Shown here in pieces: positions 1 to 8,719 of a stretch of DNA of 64,000 nucleotides. The notes beneath the pieces were generated by a model that searched no databases, had not been told where the DNA came from, and saw nothing but the letters and a program-made list of their open reading frames with translations. Positions within the stretch are counted from its first letter, which is position 1, and every line of letters starts with the position of its first letter. The DNA comes from Haloarcula ordinaria (GTDB taxonomy: Archaea > Halobacteriota > Halobacteria > Halobacteriales > Haloarculaceae), in NCBI RefSeq assembly GCF_029338275.1, contig NZ_CP119790.1:271334-335333 (forward strand), read 5' to 3'. Position numbers and translations under genes: made by a program.

Positions 1-72
1 TCTCCCCGGTCGATTCTCACGCTGCGAGAGTGTTGGTGTGTTTTCATTATTCTCGGACGCGCTTCTTTCCGA

Positions 73-681
73 ATGAGACCCCAAAACGAGTGGTTCAAGC
101 CCGAACAGTTGCGGCGCTACTACTTCGCATACGAATCTCTCACGCTGAGTCTCGTACTGGTGCTCGTCGGCGCGCTCGCTGTCACGGGCATTCTCACTGC
201 GATGCAACCGTGGGTGTTGGCGGTCGGCGGCACGATGTTGTTGCTCGGCTTTGGCTACGTGATGTGGTGGATTCCGGCGTTCTACCGGACGGCAGACTAT
301 CGCTTCACCGACGACGAAGTCGAGTACCGTCGCGGTGTCTTCTTCCAGCAGCAGACCACCGTCCCGTACAACCGCATCACGAACGTTGGGACTTCGCAAG
401 GGCCGATTCAGCGCCTGGTGAACGCAGGATCGGTGGGGATTCACACCGCGGGGTACGGCGGCCAGACGGGTGCGGAACTGACTATCGGCGGTGTCACCGA
501 CTTCCCGGAGATTCAAGCGCAGATTCTCGGATGGGTCAGAGAGCGACCCGCAACAGCAACCGAAAGCGAGGACGCTGTAGACACAATCAGTAGCCGTCCG
601 GCTAGAGCGGATGAAACCGACGAGATGCTCAGTGAACTCCGTCGTATCCGGGAACTACTGGAGAAGGCCCGATTTGCATAG
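73..681 (+). CDS. PH-domain (bPH2/DUF304-type) membrane protein
   Basis: A 202-residue membrane protein. Two hydrophobic helices lie at about residues 25-75, followed by a bacterial pleckstrin-homology (bPH2, YdbS-like) domain with the family signature in which a 'YRRGVFFQQQTTVPYNRITNV' type strand is followed by a glycine-rich 'GSVGIHTAGYGG' strand. The C-terminus (DEMLSELRRIRELLEKA) is predicted to form a short coiled coil. The start ATG at 73 leaves almost no leader. Two paralogues lie at 21831 and 22531 and share the same order of parts. The function of haloarchaeal bPH2 proteins is not established; a role at the membrane is inference. Confidence 0.85.
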   Translation: MRPQNEWFKPEQLRRYYFAYESLTLSLVLVLVGALAVTGILTAMQPWVLAVGGTMLLLGFGYVMWWIPAFYRTADYRFTDDEVEYRRGVFFQQQTTVPYNRITNVGTSQGPIQRLVNAGSVGIHTAGYGGQTGAELTIGGVTDFPEIQAQILGWVRERPATATESEDAVDTISSRPARADETDEMLSELRRIRELLEKARFA

Positions 682-788
682 CTCTGCCTGTATTTCTGTC
701 TTCGACCGCGACTGTCGAGTGAGTCACGATATCTTCGGATACCCGAGGGGAACGCCAGGCGCTTCACAGCGGGGAGGATATCAACAAT

Positions 789-977
789 TCAGTCGGTTGA
801 ACGGTGATACTCCTTTCCGCCGACGAGTGCGAGGACGTGTCCCGCAAAGAGTACGAGAAACGCAATCAGTAGAGTGCTGGCCTCGAGACCAAGCACCAAC
901 AGGGGCAGGTAGAACACTGGGAGGGCAATCGCGAGCCAGAACGCTATGGCGGTCAACGCAGTCCGTAGCCGATACAT
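789..977 (-). CDS. Small two-helix membrane protein, unknown function
   Basis: A 62-residue protein made almost entirely of two hydrophobic segments (from 'ALTAIAFWLAIALPVFYLPL' to 'LLIAFLVLFAGHVLALVG') with a short polar tail. I chose the Met at 977 because it sits directly before the first helix; an upstream Met at 1031 would add 18 residues. It is convergent with the PH-domain gene upstream. No family recognised. Confidence 0.5.
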   Translation of the reverse strand: MYRLRTALTAIAFWLAIALPVFYLPLLVLGLEASTLLIAFLVLFAGHVLALVGGKEYHRSTD

Positions 978-1051
978 GAATGGCTGATTCGGTCCTATTG
1001 TCTCACAGAGTGCGGAGTAGTTGATGGGCATCTAGTCCTTTCCCGAATCAA

Positions 1052-1414
1052 TCAGTTGGCGAGTCCCTCGGAGAGAGCGAACGTCCCGTTACCAACCTCA
1101 ATGACAGCAGTGTGGGCAGCTGTCGAATCAAGGCGACATTCCATGACTGCACTGTCGGTGTTGTCAACCGACACGTGAACGTCGTAGGTTCCATCCGGAA
1201 CGGAACGCGTCTCGCACTTCGTCTGTACCGGTTGCAGATAGTACCGATTTTCGAACAGTGTCTCACCGTCGTCTACGATTTCGACGTGCACATCGTACGC
1301 ACACTGGTGGTCGTAGCTCCGCAGAATGACCGGTGTGGCCTTCTGTCGGTCCGCAATTCGTGAATTTGTCCGGACAACCGAGCCGTCCGATTCAGTTGTT
1401 TGCTGTTCTCTCAT
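1052..1414 (-). CDS. Hypothetical protein with beta-rich, cysteine-containing domain
   Basis: A 120-residue acidic protein without a signal peptide or membrane helix. From about residue 28 it reads as an immunoglobulin-like or beta-sandwich domain: alternating strands such as 'DVHVEIVDDGETLFENRYYL' and 'GTYDVHVSVDNTDSAVMECR', with three Cys residues. Its composition is typical of haloarchaeal coding sequence. I do not recognise a named family. Start is the first ATG, 121 codons including stop. Confidence 0.55.
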   Translation of the reverse strand: MREQQTTESDGSVVRTNSRIADRQKATPVILRSYDHQCAYDVHVEIVDDGETLFENRYYLQPVQTKCETRSVPDGTYDVHVSVDNTDSAVMECRLDSTAAHTAVIEVGNGTFALSEGLAN

Positions 1415-1646
1415 ACGAGACTATTGACCCTGGGAGCATATAGTGACTATTTTCGCTTAAACCACGTTTTGAGCGTTTTGAGCCGAGTCTACGCCGTGAT
1501 CGGAACCCAATCGAACCCGAGGCCGAACGGTGAGCTCACCACGGTTCCTGACACACATCTCGGGCGAGTCGAGCGTGTTGCTTCACAGCGATCGCTCAGT
1601 ACCGATTGGGTTTGCTGGGCATGGACACCGAAGTGTGAGCGACGCG

Positions 1647-2018
1647 TTATCCGTCAGTTGCGCTTCCAGCGTCTCTCCGCCCTTTGCCACCGAACTGAAT
1701 GACGAGTCGTCGAGTGGTAAGTGCGTAGACGGTCATCTCAGTGCCCTTGACGGAGTACCACGTATCGACCGGTTCGATGAGTGTCGCATCGGAGAGACGT
1801 TTGAGATGGTAATGCGCGTTCTGGAGTGACGTATCGACGGCATCGGCGATCTCCGACGCAGTTGCCGGTTCGTCGCGGAGTTCCACCAAGATTGCTTGGG
1901 CAGTCTCCGAACTCAACGACTGGAGGATCTCGGTCTGCTCGTCGTCTTTGACGACGATATCTGTCTGTTGCTGGGGTTCGTGCTCGACAGCGGGTTGATG
2001 GGGAAGAGCGCTAGCCAT
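1647..2018 (-). CDS. Winged-helix (ArsR-like) transcriptional regulator
   Basis: A 123-residue protein with a helix-turn-helix at about residues 30-80 ('SSETAQAILVELRDEPATAS', 'EIADAVDTSLQNAHYHLKRL') of the ArsR type often found in haloarchaea, followed by a short wing strand ('SVKGTEMTVYALTTRRLVI') and a basic tail. It is divergent from the MarR/GbsR-like regulator at 2161, with 140 bp between them that should hold both promoters. Target genes are unknown. Confidence 0.8.
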   Translation of the reverse strand: MASALPHQPAVEHEPQQQTDIVVKDDEQTEILQSLSSETAQAILVELRDEPATASEIADAVDTSLQNAHYHLKRLSDATLIEPVDTWYSVKGTEMTVYALTTRRLVIQFGGKGRRDAGSATDG

Positions 2019-2160
2019 GGGTTGGTGATGAGGTTCGAACTGTTCTGTCTGTTCGGTTCACTCCGAACAAACAAACCAAACAACTTAATACTTACGGTGC
2101 CCACGAGTGAGGTGTGCGTCAACGGAACAATATCATACTACAGGGTTACAAGAAACACGC

Positions 2161-2673
2161 ATGAGTAGTGAGGAGACGGCTGCTGCTCGTGAGCGTGTCA
2201 TCGAATCGATGGAGCAATCAGCCGAGGTCTACGGGTTAAGTCGGAGTGCCGGACGTATCTACGGGGTGTTGTACTTCGCTACCGACCCGCTCTCGATTCC
2301 GGAACTCGTCACGGAAACGGGGTACGCGAAGTCCACGGTGAGTAACGTCACTCGCAAACTGACCCGGATCGGACTTATTCACCGTCGCTCCTCAGACGGT
2401 GGCGGCAGGCGCGTCCAGTTTACCGCCGAACGGGAGGTGTGGTTCATCCTCCAGAACGTGTTCCAACAGTACGTCATGCGAGAGACTCAAGCGACGATTC
2501 GAACGCTCCGTCGCGCTGAGAACTCCCTCCCGGACGACACAGACAACCCCGAACACCAACGGATCAACGAACTTCTCGAGGCATACGTTGATCTCCAGGA
2601 GGTCCTCGAACTCACAGCGGAGTTCTCCGTTGCGGAACTCCGTGACGCGCTCGAAACCTACGACCGACAGTAA
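2161..2673 (+). CDS. GbsR/MarR-family transcriptional regulator
   Basis: A 170-residue regulator. Residues 15-95 form a winged helix ('GRIYGVLYFATDPLSIPELV', 'TETGYAKSTVSNVTRKLTRI', then a wing with 'RRSSDGGGRRVQF'), followed by a helical C-terminal half with leucine-rich heptads that likely dimerises. This order matches the GbsR-like MarR group, in which haloarchaea have many members. I start at the ATG at 2161 (MSSEET) because upstream residues in the same frame look non-coding. Confidence 0.85.
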   Translation: MSSEETAAARERVIESMEQSAEVYGLSRSAGRIYGVLYFATDPLSIPELVTETGYAKSTVSNVTRKLTRIGLIHRRSSDGGGRRVQFTAEREVWFILQNVFQQYVMRETQATIRTLRRAENSLPDDTDNPEHQRINELLEAYVDLQEVLELTAEFSVAELRDALETYDRQ

Positions 2674-2685
2674 CGAGCAAGCGGA

Positions 2686-3237
2686 TTACCAGTGGACGGT
2701 ATACCTGCAGGAATCGTCGCCGTCACGGCGACACGTTGCGCCCGTTTCCTCGAGGAACACGAACGCATCGAGGTGGGCGTATTTTTGCGCGACGCCTCGA
2801 ATCAACCCCCGGTCGAACGGACAGGGATAGGGATTGTGACAGGTTACCGCACCCGTCTGCTCGCCAAGTCGTTCGAACTGATACGATCCGATTTCCCCGC
2901 CGCGATGGTTGCGCTGGTAGGCGTCGTTGATTGACCGTAATGCGTCGGGCACGGTCTCAATATCGTTCGGCCATTCGGCCACTGACGGGATCTGCTCACC
3001 GATGCGGTCAAGGACGTGCGGTTCAAGGTCGGCAGCCATCCCCTCGAAAGCGTTCAACCACGCCTGTTGTGAATACCACTGATCAGGGGCAGGGTCGTCG
3101 ATTCCCTCTTCGGCAAGCGCAGCTATTGCCAGGTCGTAATATTTCTCAGAGAACTTCCCCATCGCTCCATCGACAACTGCAAGCACGGTTTGCCCGTTGA
3201 TTTCGACATTTTGATCGAACGCATCGTAGGGAGCCAT
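2686..3237 (-). CDS. Conserved hypothetical with V4R-like C-terminus
   Basis: A 183-residue soluble protein. The N-terminal half is helical ('MGKFSEKYYDLAIAALAEEG') and the C-terminus contains 'CHNPYPCPFDRGLIRGVAQK' and ends with 'CRRDGDDSCRYTVHW', a spacing (C-x6-C-x-Y/F) that resembles the end of V4R (4-vinyl reductase) domains and related small-molecule sensor domains. Four Cys residues in two pairs could bind metal. The gene converges on the MarR-like gene with a 12 bp gap. The V4R assignment is a resemblance by eye, not a search result. Confidence 0.6.
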   Translation of the reverse strand: MAPYDAFDQNVEINGQTVLAVVDGAMGKFSEKYYDLAIAALAEEGIDDPAPDQWYSQQAWLNAFEGMAADLEPHVLDRIGEQIPSVAEWPNDIETVPDALRSINDAYQRNHRGGEIGSYQFERLGEQTGAVTCHNPYPCPFDRGLIRGVAQKYAHLDAFVFLEETGATCRRDGDDSCRYTVHW

Positions 3238-3584
3238 TGTAAGCGATGGAGAACATGGCGACTTGAATGTTACCCTACACGCGGTGACGCGGAGAACTTT
3301 GTTTTAACCAAGACTGGCTTGTGTTTCGATGACGTGATCTGCAGACGCCGACTCAACTTGAGTCAGGTCCGTAGCGGGCCGGGTCTCCACAGTCGTCGAC
3401 CTTGGTCATCCCAACGCTAATCCAGCGCGGCCATTTTTGCGGACGGTCATCGCTCGGTCGCCTCGGCGATAGCTCTATGGAATTATGTTTCTTGAGGAAC
3501 ATGACGATTATCCGGTGTACAATTTGTATCGCTCATGTCGATACTGTATTGCCCTGATTCGGACAGTCGATTCAGTGAACGTCC
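3238..3584. other. Intergenic region, nothing recognised
   Basis: About 350 bp upstream of the V4R-like gene and downstream of the small membrane gene at 3585. No ORF with haloarchaeal-like composition, RNA gene or repeat is apparent. Confidence 0.5.
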
Positions 3585-3803
3585 TTAGGAACTCGTCTGC
3601 CGGCGACGGTAGATTGTGACCATCGACGCGAGGACACCGACGGTAATCAACCCGAAACTCGCGTTCCACACCGTGACAGCGGGGACTGTATCGATTATAA
3701 GCCAGGTTCCGAGAAACACGTACCCGATCACGAGTAATGAGATGATATACGATTGGCGTCGTTCGATCGCATCGAGCCGGGGTTGGAGGGCAGACTCGCT
3801 CAT
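3585..3803 (-). CDS. Small two-helix membrane protein with N-terminal helix
   Basis: A 72-residue protein. A polar N-terminus (MSESALQPRLDAIERRQ) that may form a short coiled coil is followed by two hydrophobic segments ('YIISLLVIGYVFLGTWLIID' and 'FGLITVGVLASMVTIYRRR') and a basic end, giving a cytoplasmic tail. I use the internal Met at 3803; the longer frame upstream has no coding character. Family not recognised. Confidence 0.6.
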   Translation of the reverse strand: MSESALQPRLDAIERRQSYIISLLVIGYVFLGTWLIIDTVPAVTVWNASFGLITVGVLASMVTIYRRRQTSS

Positions 3804-4071
3804 ACCGACTCTATCGTGATAGAATCCGATATTTCTGATGGTAGATTGAACGGTCGCTTTGCTCAATCGGCACCCGACCTGCGGACCTGAGTCGACTGGA
3901 GTCATCTGAACGAACCAACGCGATCCTGTTGAGTGCACTCTCTGTGCCCGTCACGAGGATACTGACGGGCGCGGAGTGGGCCGGTCACGTCGTACTGAAC
4001 CGAGTTCGAGAACCGCGAGAAGCGGTCTCCACTCCAGAGTGGTATCTGGGCAGTGTGCGCGGCGTTCGATA

Positions 4072-4212
4072 TCAGTCTACCTTCGATTCGAGTTCCTCGA
4101 CCCGTTGTTTCAGATTCACGTTCCCCTCTTCCGTGTTTCCATGCGTAACACGATTACTGAACGCGACCGCATCGGTAAACAGGGGCATCAAAAGACGGAC
4201 GGACACGAGTAG
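4072..4212 (-). CDS. Possible small coiled-coil protein or gene remnant
   Basis: The minus-strand frame ends with 'GNVNLKQRVEELESKVD', a clear heptad pattern, after a hydrophobic stretch 'LLMPLFTDAVAF'. The frame is open further upstream (to 4434) but that part does not look coding. The start given is approximate, near a GTG/ATG cluster. This may be the 3' end of a decayed gene. Confidence 0.25.
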   Translation of the reverse strand, partial: LLVSVRLLMPLFTDAVAFSNRVTHGNTEEGNVNLKQRVEELESKVD

Positions 4213-4434
4213 GACAAAGAGCCTGTCCGCAGCCAAACTTGTAGTATGAGACGAGCCACTTGATTTTGCACAGCCATTCACCAACGGCCAAAACGACAGG
4301 TTGAAACAGTGTCTGCCCGCTGAATGACCCCGCTGAATGTGCAAGCCATACTTCTCAGAAATCGACAGTTCCAACAGAACTAGCTCAGCCGAATTGCGGA
4401 GCGGGTCACGGGAGGTACGTCGCAAGGAAGTCAA

Positions 4435-4842
4435 TGATACGGTCCAGACGTTCGTTGATTCTGTTTTCCTCGTCCTCTTCGGTATCGCTATCAGAGCGCG
4501 GCTGGTCCATACCGGCTACAACAGCCCACAGCGGCCTGTATCTTGCGCTCCGACGAAACTCGTCATCCCAACAGGGGCAGAAACACCTCCCAGATATCGA
4601 GTCTCATATCGAAGCGTTGCATCAATCGAGTGGCTCATCTCGAACGGAAGATTGACTGGTGGTATCTGTCTGGAGCAGTACGACAACGAGCGAAACACTG
4701 CAACTAATTTCGGCTGTTTCCGGTTCGACGCGGCTGAACCAGTTCGAAAACGACGGGGGTCGTCGTTTTAGCTCTCGAAAGATCCGCCCGGCGCACTTTT
4801 CATGCCCAACTACACATCGCCCAGACAGGCGGCGAAGAGTTA
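4435..4842. other. Intergenic region without a supported gene
   Basis: About 400 bp. Short open frames exist on both strands but none has a recognisable domain, membrane pattern or acidic composition. Confidence 0.4.
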
Positions 4843-5034
4843 TTGGATACAGACCACTCCGCTTCAATTGTGCTGACGGACCTCGTGAAATGGGTAGCAA
4901 TTGCGGTCTTGCTCATCGGGATTGCTATCGCGGTAAACACCCTGTTTCCACTGATTCGCGGTCACATTGCGATCGGTGTAGCCGCGGGTTTACTCCTGTC
5001 CGTTATTTATGGAATCCGACGCTTTCTGGAGTGA
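4843..5034 (+). CDS. Small two-helix membrane protein
   Basis: A 63-residue protein with two hydrophobic helices ('VKWVAIAVLLIGIAIAVNTL' and 'IAIGVAAGLLLSVIYGIRRF'). The start at 4843 is TTG; a GTG a few codons later is an alternative. Small membrane proteins of this type are common in haloarchaea and unassigned. Confidence 0.5.
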   Translation: MDTDHSASIVLTDLVKWVAIAVLLIGIAIAVNTLFPLIRGHIAIGVAAGLLLSVIYGIRRFLE

Positions 5035-5229
5035 ATCGCTACTCTACTCCCGGTGCGCGGCAGTTCGTACATTCCGATATTCAGCACCTGATGCAGTCAT
5101 ATATCGAGTAGGTTTCTGTGGCCGTCCTGAATGTCGGGATAGATCGTGATGCCCGCGTTCAACGGCCCAGTCGATTTGTTCGAAGTATCCCAACGGGCCT
5201 CTATCGCCAGTCCAAAGAAGACGTGCACA

Positions 5230-6159
5230 TTACCAGCCTTGCAAACCTGCCTCGAACACGAACACCACAGTCCTGTTTGCCAGGAAGAGGGCTGCATACG
5301 CGAGGGCCGGGGTGAGGAGGGAGCCGGTCCGGTCATACGTGTAGGCAGCGATACCGAGTACAGCGAGCTGCGTACCCGTAAACAACCCACCAGCGACCGT
5401 TTCAACCGCCGCAATACCAGCAAAGATGATGAGCGCACTTACCACTACGACAGGAGCGAAGCCAAGGTAGCGAAGCCAATAAGCGTCGCTCCGGTCGTTC
5501 GCATAGACTGCTATGCCGAGTGAGACTGTGAACGCGCTCGCTCCAATGAGCTTCCCCAGGTCCGGGACGGTCGCTATACCGCCACTGTTGCTCACCATCA
5601 CGAACCCCGCAACGAGGGTTGTCAGTACGATTGCAGTGTCGGCACTGATGACCTGATTAAAGCTCGCTTGGATGAAGACGTGGCAGATCACGACCACCGT
5701 CGGGACTCCAAGTATCAACCCCAGGCCGGCGATGAAGAAGACTGGCAGTGCAGGCCCATCCGCAGCGACTGATATCTTGATCAGTGAGTTGTACGGAACG
5801 CCAGTCACGACACCGACGAGTTTGGTGAGAGCGACACCACTGATCGGTGTGAGAATAGCGAGCCCAACCAGCGGCGTTGCCGTTCGAGACGGAAGCCGTA
5901 GACCGACATCTATCTCCCGAAACCTACTGTACACAGCAGCGAAACCGATCAGTCCGAACAGGAGGGTACCGCCACTGACCAGTCCGCCGAGAACCACCCC
6001 GTCTATACCCGGCGGCCGTCCGAACACAACTGTCAGTACTTCACGGACGAGTTCTCGCCAGAGATACACCCCTACGAGCAGTGCTGTGATAATCCCGAAC
6101 TCCAGCAGGATGGGACGATTCGCGGTGATTTTGGGGGAGGCGTCGTTCTGGAGGGACAT
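5230..6159 (-). CDS. CPBP-like polytopic membrane protein lacking protease motifs
   Basis: A 309-residue protein with about eight to nine hydrophobic segments. Its C-terminal 'AYTYDRTGSLLTPALAYAAL' resembles the last conserved block of CPBP (CAAX protease and bacteriocin-processing) intramembrane proteases ('Y..TGS...H...N'), but the metal-binding His is replaced by Tyr/Ala and no EExxxR motif is present. I therefore read it as a catalytically inactive CPBP relative. It is the first of eight CPBP-type genes in the window and lies beside an active one (6591). The start is the ATG at 6159, after which a TATA-like AT-rich stretch lies upstream. Confidence 0.65.
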   Translation of the reverse strand: MSLQNDASPKITANRPILLEFGIITALLVGVYLWRELVREVLTVVFGRPPGIDGVVLGGLVSGGTLLFGLIGFAAVYSRFREIDVGLRLPSRTATPLVGLAILTPISGVALTKLVGVVTGVPYNSLIKISVAADGPALPVFFIAGLGLILGVPTVVVICHVFIQASFNQVISADTAIVLTTLVAGFVMVSNSGGIATVPDLGKLIGASAFTVSLGIAVYANDRSDAYWLRYLGFAPVVVVSALIIFAGIAAVETVAGGLFTGTQLAVLGIAAYTYDRTGSLLTPALAYAALFLANRTVVFVFEAGLQGW

Positions 6160-6231
6160 ACATTACCATTAGATGGCACATATTTAACCACTCATCTGAT
6201 TACATTCGGACACCAGGGACTGCTGGTCGGA

Positions 6232-6594
6232 TCAGTACAGATTCAGGAGGATGAGTGCTATGTGGGCCCCGGTCAAAACCACGACGAGCAAAAGCGTCCC
6301 GTAGTGGTAGTACGGGCGGTTCGATTCCAATTCCTCGCCGAAGTTGCTAATTTGTGGTCGCATCCGCACGACCACAAACGCGATCGCGGCAGTGACTGGG
6401 AGGACGAAGGGAGCGACCGGCTTTGGGAGCGTTTCGAGACCGTAGTACACCCCGCCGGGCGGGGTATAGTGTATCACCAGATTACGGGGCAACAAGTCGT
6501 AGGTGTATCCGCTGAGGACGAAGATACACCCGATGAGAGCGAGGCTAACCACGTCACTTACCCGAGTCTTCGTCATGCGACTTTCGGTAGTCAT
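6232..6594 (-). CDS. DUF1648/SdpI-like membrane protein
   Basis: A 120-residue protein with three hydrophobic segments. The central 'LLPRNLVIHYTPPGGVYYG' followed by 'LPKPVAPFVLPVTAA' is the DUF1648 signature (LP..i..H....G), the N-terminal part of SdpI-type immunity proteins. Its ATG overlaps the stop of the upstream CPBP gene by four bases (ATGA), so the two are likely translated together. In Bacillus, SdpI confers immunity to the SdpC toxin and the sdp system also uses a CPBP-like factor; a comparable role here is inference. Confidence 0.8.
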   Translation of the reverse strand: MTTESRMTKTRVSDVVSLALIGCIFVLSGYTYDLLPRNLVIHYTPPGGVYYGLETLPKPVAPFVLPVTAAIAFVVVRMRPQISNFGEELESNRPYYHYGTLLLVVVLTGAHIALILLNLY

Positions 6595-7484
6595 ACCGAG
6601 ACCTCCGTGGTTCTCTCCGCTGTGTCCTGGGCGATGGTCGAGACCGCGGGTCCCGCCGAGAGTGTTTCAGGGCCGTACCGGAATAACAAGGCCAGTGCGA
6701 CGATCCAGACCGCCGCACCAAGAAGCACATACGGCGAGACACTCGACGTTGGTAGTTCTCCACCAAGCGTGGCTCCGATGCTCGGAGCGGCGTTGACGCC
6801 GCCATGCGTAAGCATTGCCAGGAGGATGCTGCCGCCCGTATTGTTGTACAGCCAAGTGAGAATGATCGAGATTCCCACGACGAGAAGCGCGTAGACTGCG
6901 AACGACCCGGTGTACCCTGGAATCTCGAAGACGAACGCAGGTAGATGCCACGCTGCCCAGACGATGCCGATAACGATACTCGCAGTCAAAGCGTCGAAGC
7001 GGGACTGCAAGGCGGGGAGTGCAAACCCACGCCAGCCGAATTCCTCCTGCCCACCGCCCAGTACCGTGGTGAGAAGTATCAGCACGGGATACATCGTTAC
7101 CGCTTGTGCGAGACGGGCTAGCCGAAGCTGGCCGGTAACAACAACTAGTCCAGCCCCGAGTGAGAGTGCAAGCCCGACTGGCAGTCCCAAAGCGACCAGA
7201 TACCACTTGCTCCCAATCTGCCATTCCAGTCCTGCAACCAGCCAGTCTCGAACTGACGCACCGCGAAGCCAAAGCACCAACGCTGCAGCAAGCGCGGGTC
7301 CGAACGCACCCGGCATCATCACGACACTCGTTGGAGATGGAACGATCAGGAATAACGGAATCCACGCGCTCCACGTAAGAGCGAGTGCGAGCGTGAAGAA
7401 CCCGATCACCGGGTGTGATTGGATAACCGATGCGACGCGCCAACGGTCGGTTGCTGCGGGTCTTTCTGTCATCACGTGTGGCAA
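6591..7484 (-). CDS. CPBP family intramembrane metalloprotease
   Basis: A 297-residue polytopic protein. All CPBP motifs are visible: 'GGGQEEFGWRGFALPALQ' (EExxxR, about residues 144-161), 'WAAWHLPAF' with the metal-binding His, and 'LLAMLTHGGVNAA' (HxxxN). The family cleaves substrates within the membrane; relatives process CAAX-prenylated proteins or act in bacteriocin immunity. It is the first gene of a two-gene operon with the DUF1648 gene and is divergent from the HTH regulator at 7575, with a palindrome in the shared upstream region. Confidence 0.9.
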   Translation of the reverse strand: MPHVMTERPAATDRWRVASVIQSHPVIGFFTLALALTWSAWIPLFLIVPSPTSVVMMPGAFGPALAAALVLWLRGASVRDWLVAGLEWQIGSKWYLVALGLPVGLALSLGAGLVVVTGQLRLARLAQAVTMYPVLILLTTVLGGGQEEFGWRGFALPALQSRFDALTASIVIGIVWAAWHLPAFVFEIPGYTGSFAVYALLVVGISIILTWLYNNTGGSILLAMLTHGGVNAAPSIGATLGGELPTSSVSPYVLLGAAVWIVALALLFRYGPETLSAGPAVSTIAQDTAERTTEVSV

Positions 7485-7518
7485 TACGAACGGGTCATAA
7501 ATAGCGAGTTCAGCAGGG

Positions 7519-7533
7519 CTTCAGCTGCTGAAG
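7519..7533. promoter_or_regulatory. Perfect 15-bp palindrome, candidate operator
   Basis: The sequence is CTTCAGC-T-GCTGAAG, a 7-1-7 perfect palindrome between the divergent CPBP gene (start 7484) and the HTH gene (start 7575). It ends 11 bp before a TATA-like element, near the BRE position, a site where an archaeal regulator could act. The adjacent HTH protein is the obvious candidate binder. Confidence 0.45.
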
Positions 7534-7544
7534 CGGCGGCAGTC

Positions 7545-7553
7545 ATATACTAT
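7545..7553 (+). promoter_or_regulatory. TATA-like element of the HTH/DUF7521 operon
   Basis: ATATACTAT lies 22-30 bp upstream of the ATG at 7575, the spacing expected for a leaderless haloarchaeal transcript. Confidence 0.5.
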
Positions 7554-7574
7554 ACCTGTCCGAAATACTGAACA

Positions 7575-7922
7575 ATGAGTGAGGATGATCCCGGTTTAGA
7601 AACCGTTGCGGGTCTGTTAGAGGACAAAACGGTTCGGGAGATCCTCATCCGAACGAGCGATGAACCCATGTCAGCACGCCGTCTGAAAGACAGCTGCGAC
7701 GCATCGGGCCCGACGATCTACCGACGTCTCGAACGGCTTCGCGAGGCAGATCTCGTCGTCGAGCAGACGCGTCCGGACCCGGAAGGCGGGCATCATCGAC
7801 AGGTGTACGCACCGAATCTCGACCGCATCATTGTCGACCTGAATTCTGGAACCCTGTCAGTACGCATCGAGCGGCGTGAGACGATGCCCGACCGCCTCAC
7901 TCGACTCGTGGAGGGGATGTGA
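7575..7922 (+). CDS. Winged-helix (ArsR-like) regulator paired with DUF7521
   Basis: A 115-residue regulator. 'GLLEDKTVREILIRTSDEPM' and 'SARRLKDSCDASGPTIYRRL' form the HTH; 'GHHRQVYAPNLDRIIVDLN' is the wing. Its stop is 3 bp from the next ATG, a DUF7521 membrane protein. The same gene pair, in inverted orientation, occurs at 9533-10194, with about the same protein lengths. In haloarchaea such HTH plus small-membrane-protein pairs are common and their function is not established. Confidence 0.85.
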   Translation: MSEDDPGLETVAGLLEDKTVREILIRTSDEPMSARRLKDSCDASGPTIYRRLERLREADLVVEQTRPDPEGGHHRQVYAPNLDRIIVDLNSGTLSVRIERRETMPDRLTRLVEGM

Positions 7923-7925
7923 ACA

Positions 7926-8252
7926 ATGCGAAAACCGATTGTCGAGATCATCCTACAGACGACGGGGCAACCGGCGGGTGACGTTCGACTCGCGCTCCAA
8001 GCCTACGAACTCGTCGGCGCAGCACTCGGTGTATTCATCGCGTATCTGGCCTACCGTGGGTACCGCCGGAACGACAGTCGCCCGATGTTGTTCGTCTCGC
8101 TCGGATTCGTTCTCGCACTCGGGATGCCGCTCGTGATTACGCTAGTCTACTTCGCCTTGCCAATTACCGGCTGGCAGGTACCCCTCCAGGTCATTATTCA
8201 AACAGTTGAAATCGTTGGCCTCCTCTGTATCATCTACGGCCTCCGATTGTAG
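7926..8252 (+). CDS. DUF7521-family membrane protein
   Basis: A 108-residue protein with three hydrophobic segments ('ELVGAALGVFIAYLAYRGYR', 'PMLFVSLGFVLALGMPLVIT' and 'LQVIIQTVEIVGLLCIIYGL'). It is typically encoded immediately downstream of an ArsR-like HTH gene in haloarchaea, as here (3 bp gap). A plausible role is as a membrane partner or sensor of the regulator, which is inference. Confidence 0.75.
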   Translation: MRKPIVEIILQTTGQPAGDVRLALQAYELVGAALGVFIAYLAYRGYRRNDSRPMLFVSLGFVLALGMPLVITLVYFALPITGWQVPLQVIIQTVEIVGLLCIIYGLRL

Positions 8253-8266
8253 TTCTGTATGATGGC

Positions 8267-8719
8267 TCAATCACTCACAAACGGATGTCGCTGGAAGAGG
8301 TCCCTCCCTGCGAGCCACCCACCGACCTTTGCGCCGAGGAAGCCCACGAGCGCACCGAGACCGAAGAGCACCACCGCGACCGTCCCGACGACGAGGAAGA
8401 GTGCGGCAGTACGGAACCAAAGGGGCCCGGAAAACACGGTGGCAGCCTCAAACACACCGACGAGAAACCACAACCCAGGGACGGCTCCGACAATTCCTGC
8501 ACGGAGACCAGCAGCTGCACCGTCAGCGTCAGTTACCCGTGTTTTCGCGAGAAACCCCGCGATGAGTCCACCAACAAACACCATATTGAGGGACAGTTCA
8601 TTTCCCATTCCGGACAGCCAGTAGAGACCGACTGTGAGGGGGATTGAGACGATTCCACCGAGGAGAGCACATCTCCACGTCGGAGAGACGCCTCGTCGAA
8701 GGGGACCACTCCGGGACAT
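8267..8719 (-). CDS. DUF5518-family membrane protein
   Basis: A 150-residue protein with four hydrophobic segments rich in glycine and alanine, including 'LNMVFVGGLIAGFLAKTR' and 'GLRAGIVGAVPGLWFLVG', the repeating 'GGxxAG' style of DUF5518. Start taken at the Met at 8719 (MSRSG), which leads straight into the first helix; the longer frame upstream has no coding features. It is convergent with the DUF7521 gene. Confidence 0.75.
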   Translation of the reverse strand: MSRSGPLRRGVSPTWRCALLGGIVSIPLTVGLYWLSGMGNELSLNMVFVGGLIAGFLAKTRVTDADGAAAGLRAGIVGAVPGLWFLVGVFEAATVFSGPLWFRTAALFLVVGTVAVVLFGLGALVGFLGAKVGGWLAGRDLFQRHPFVSD

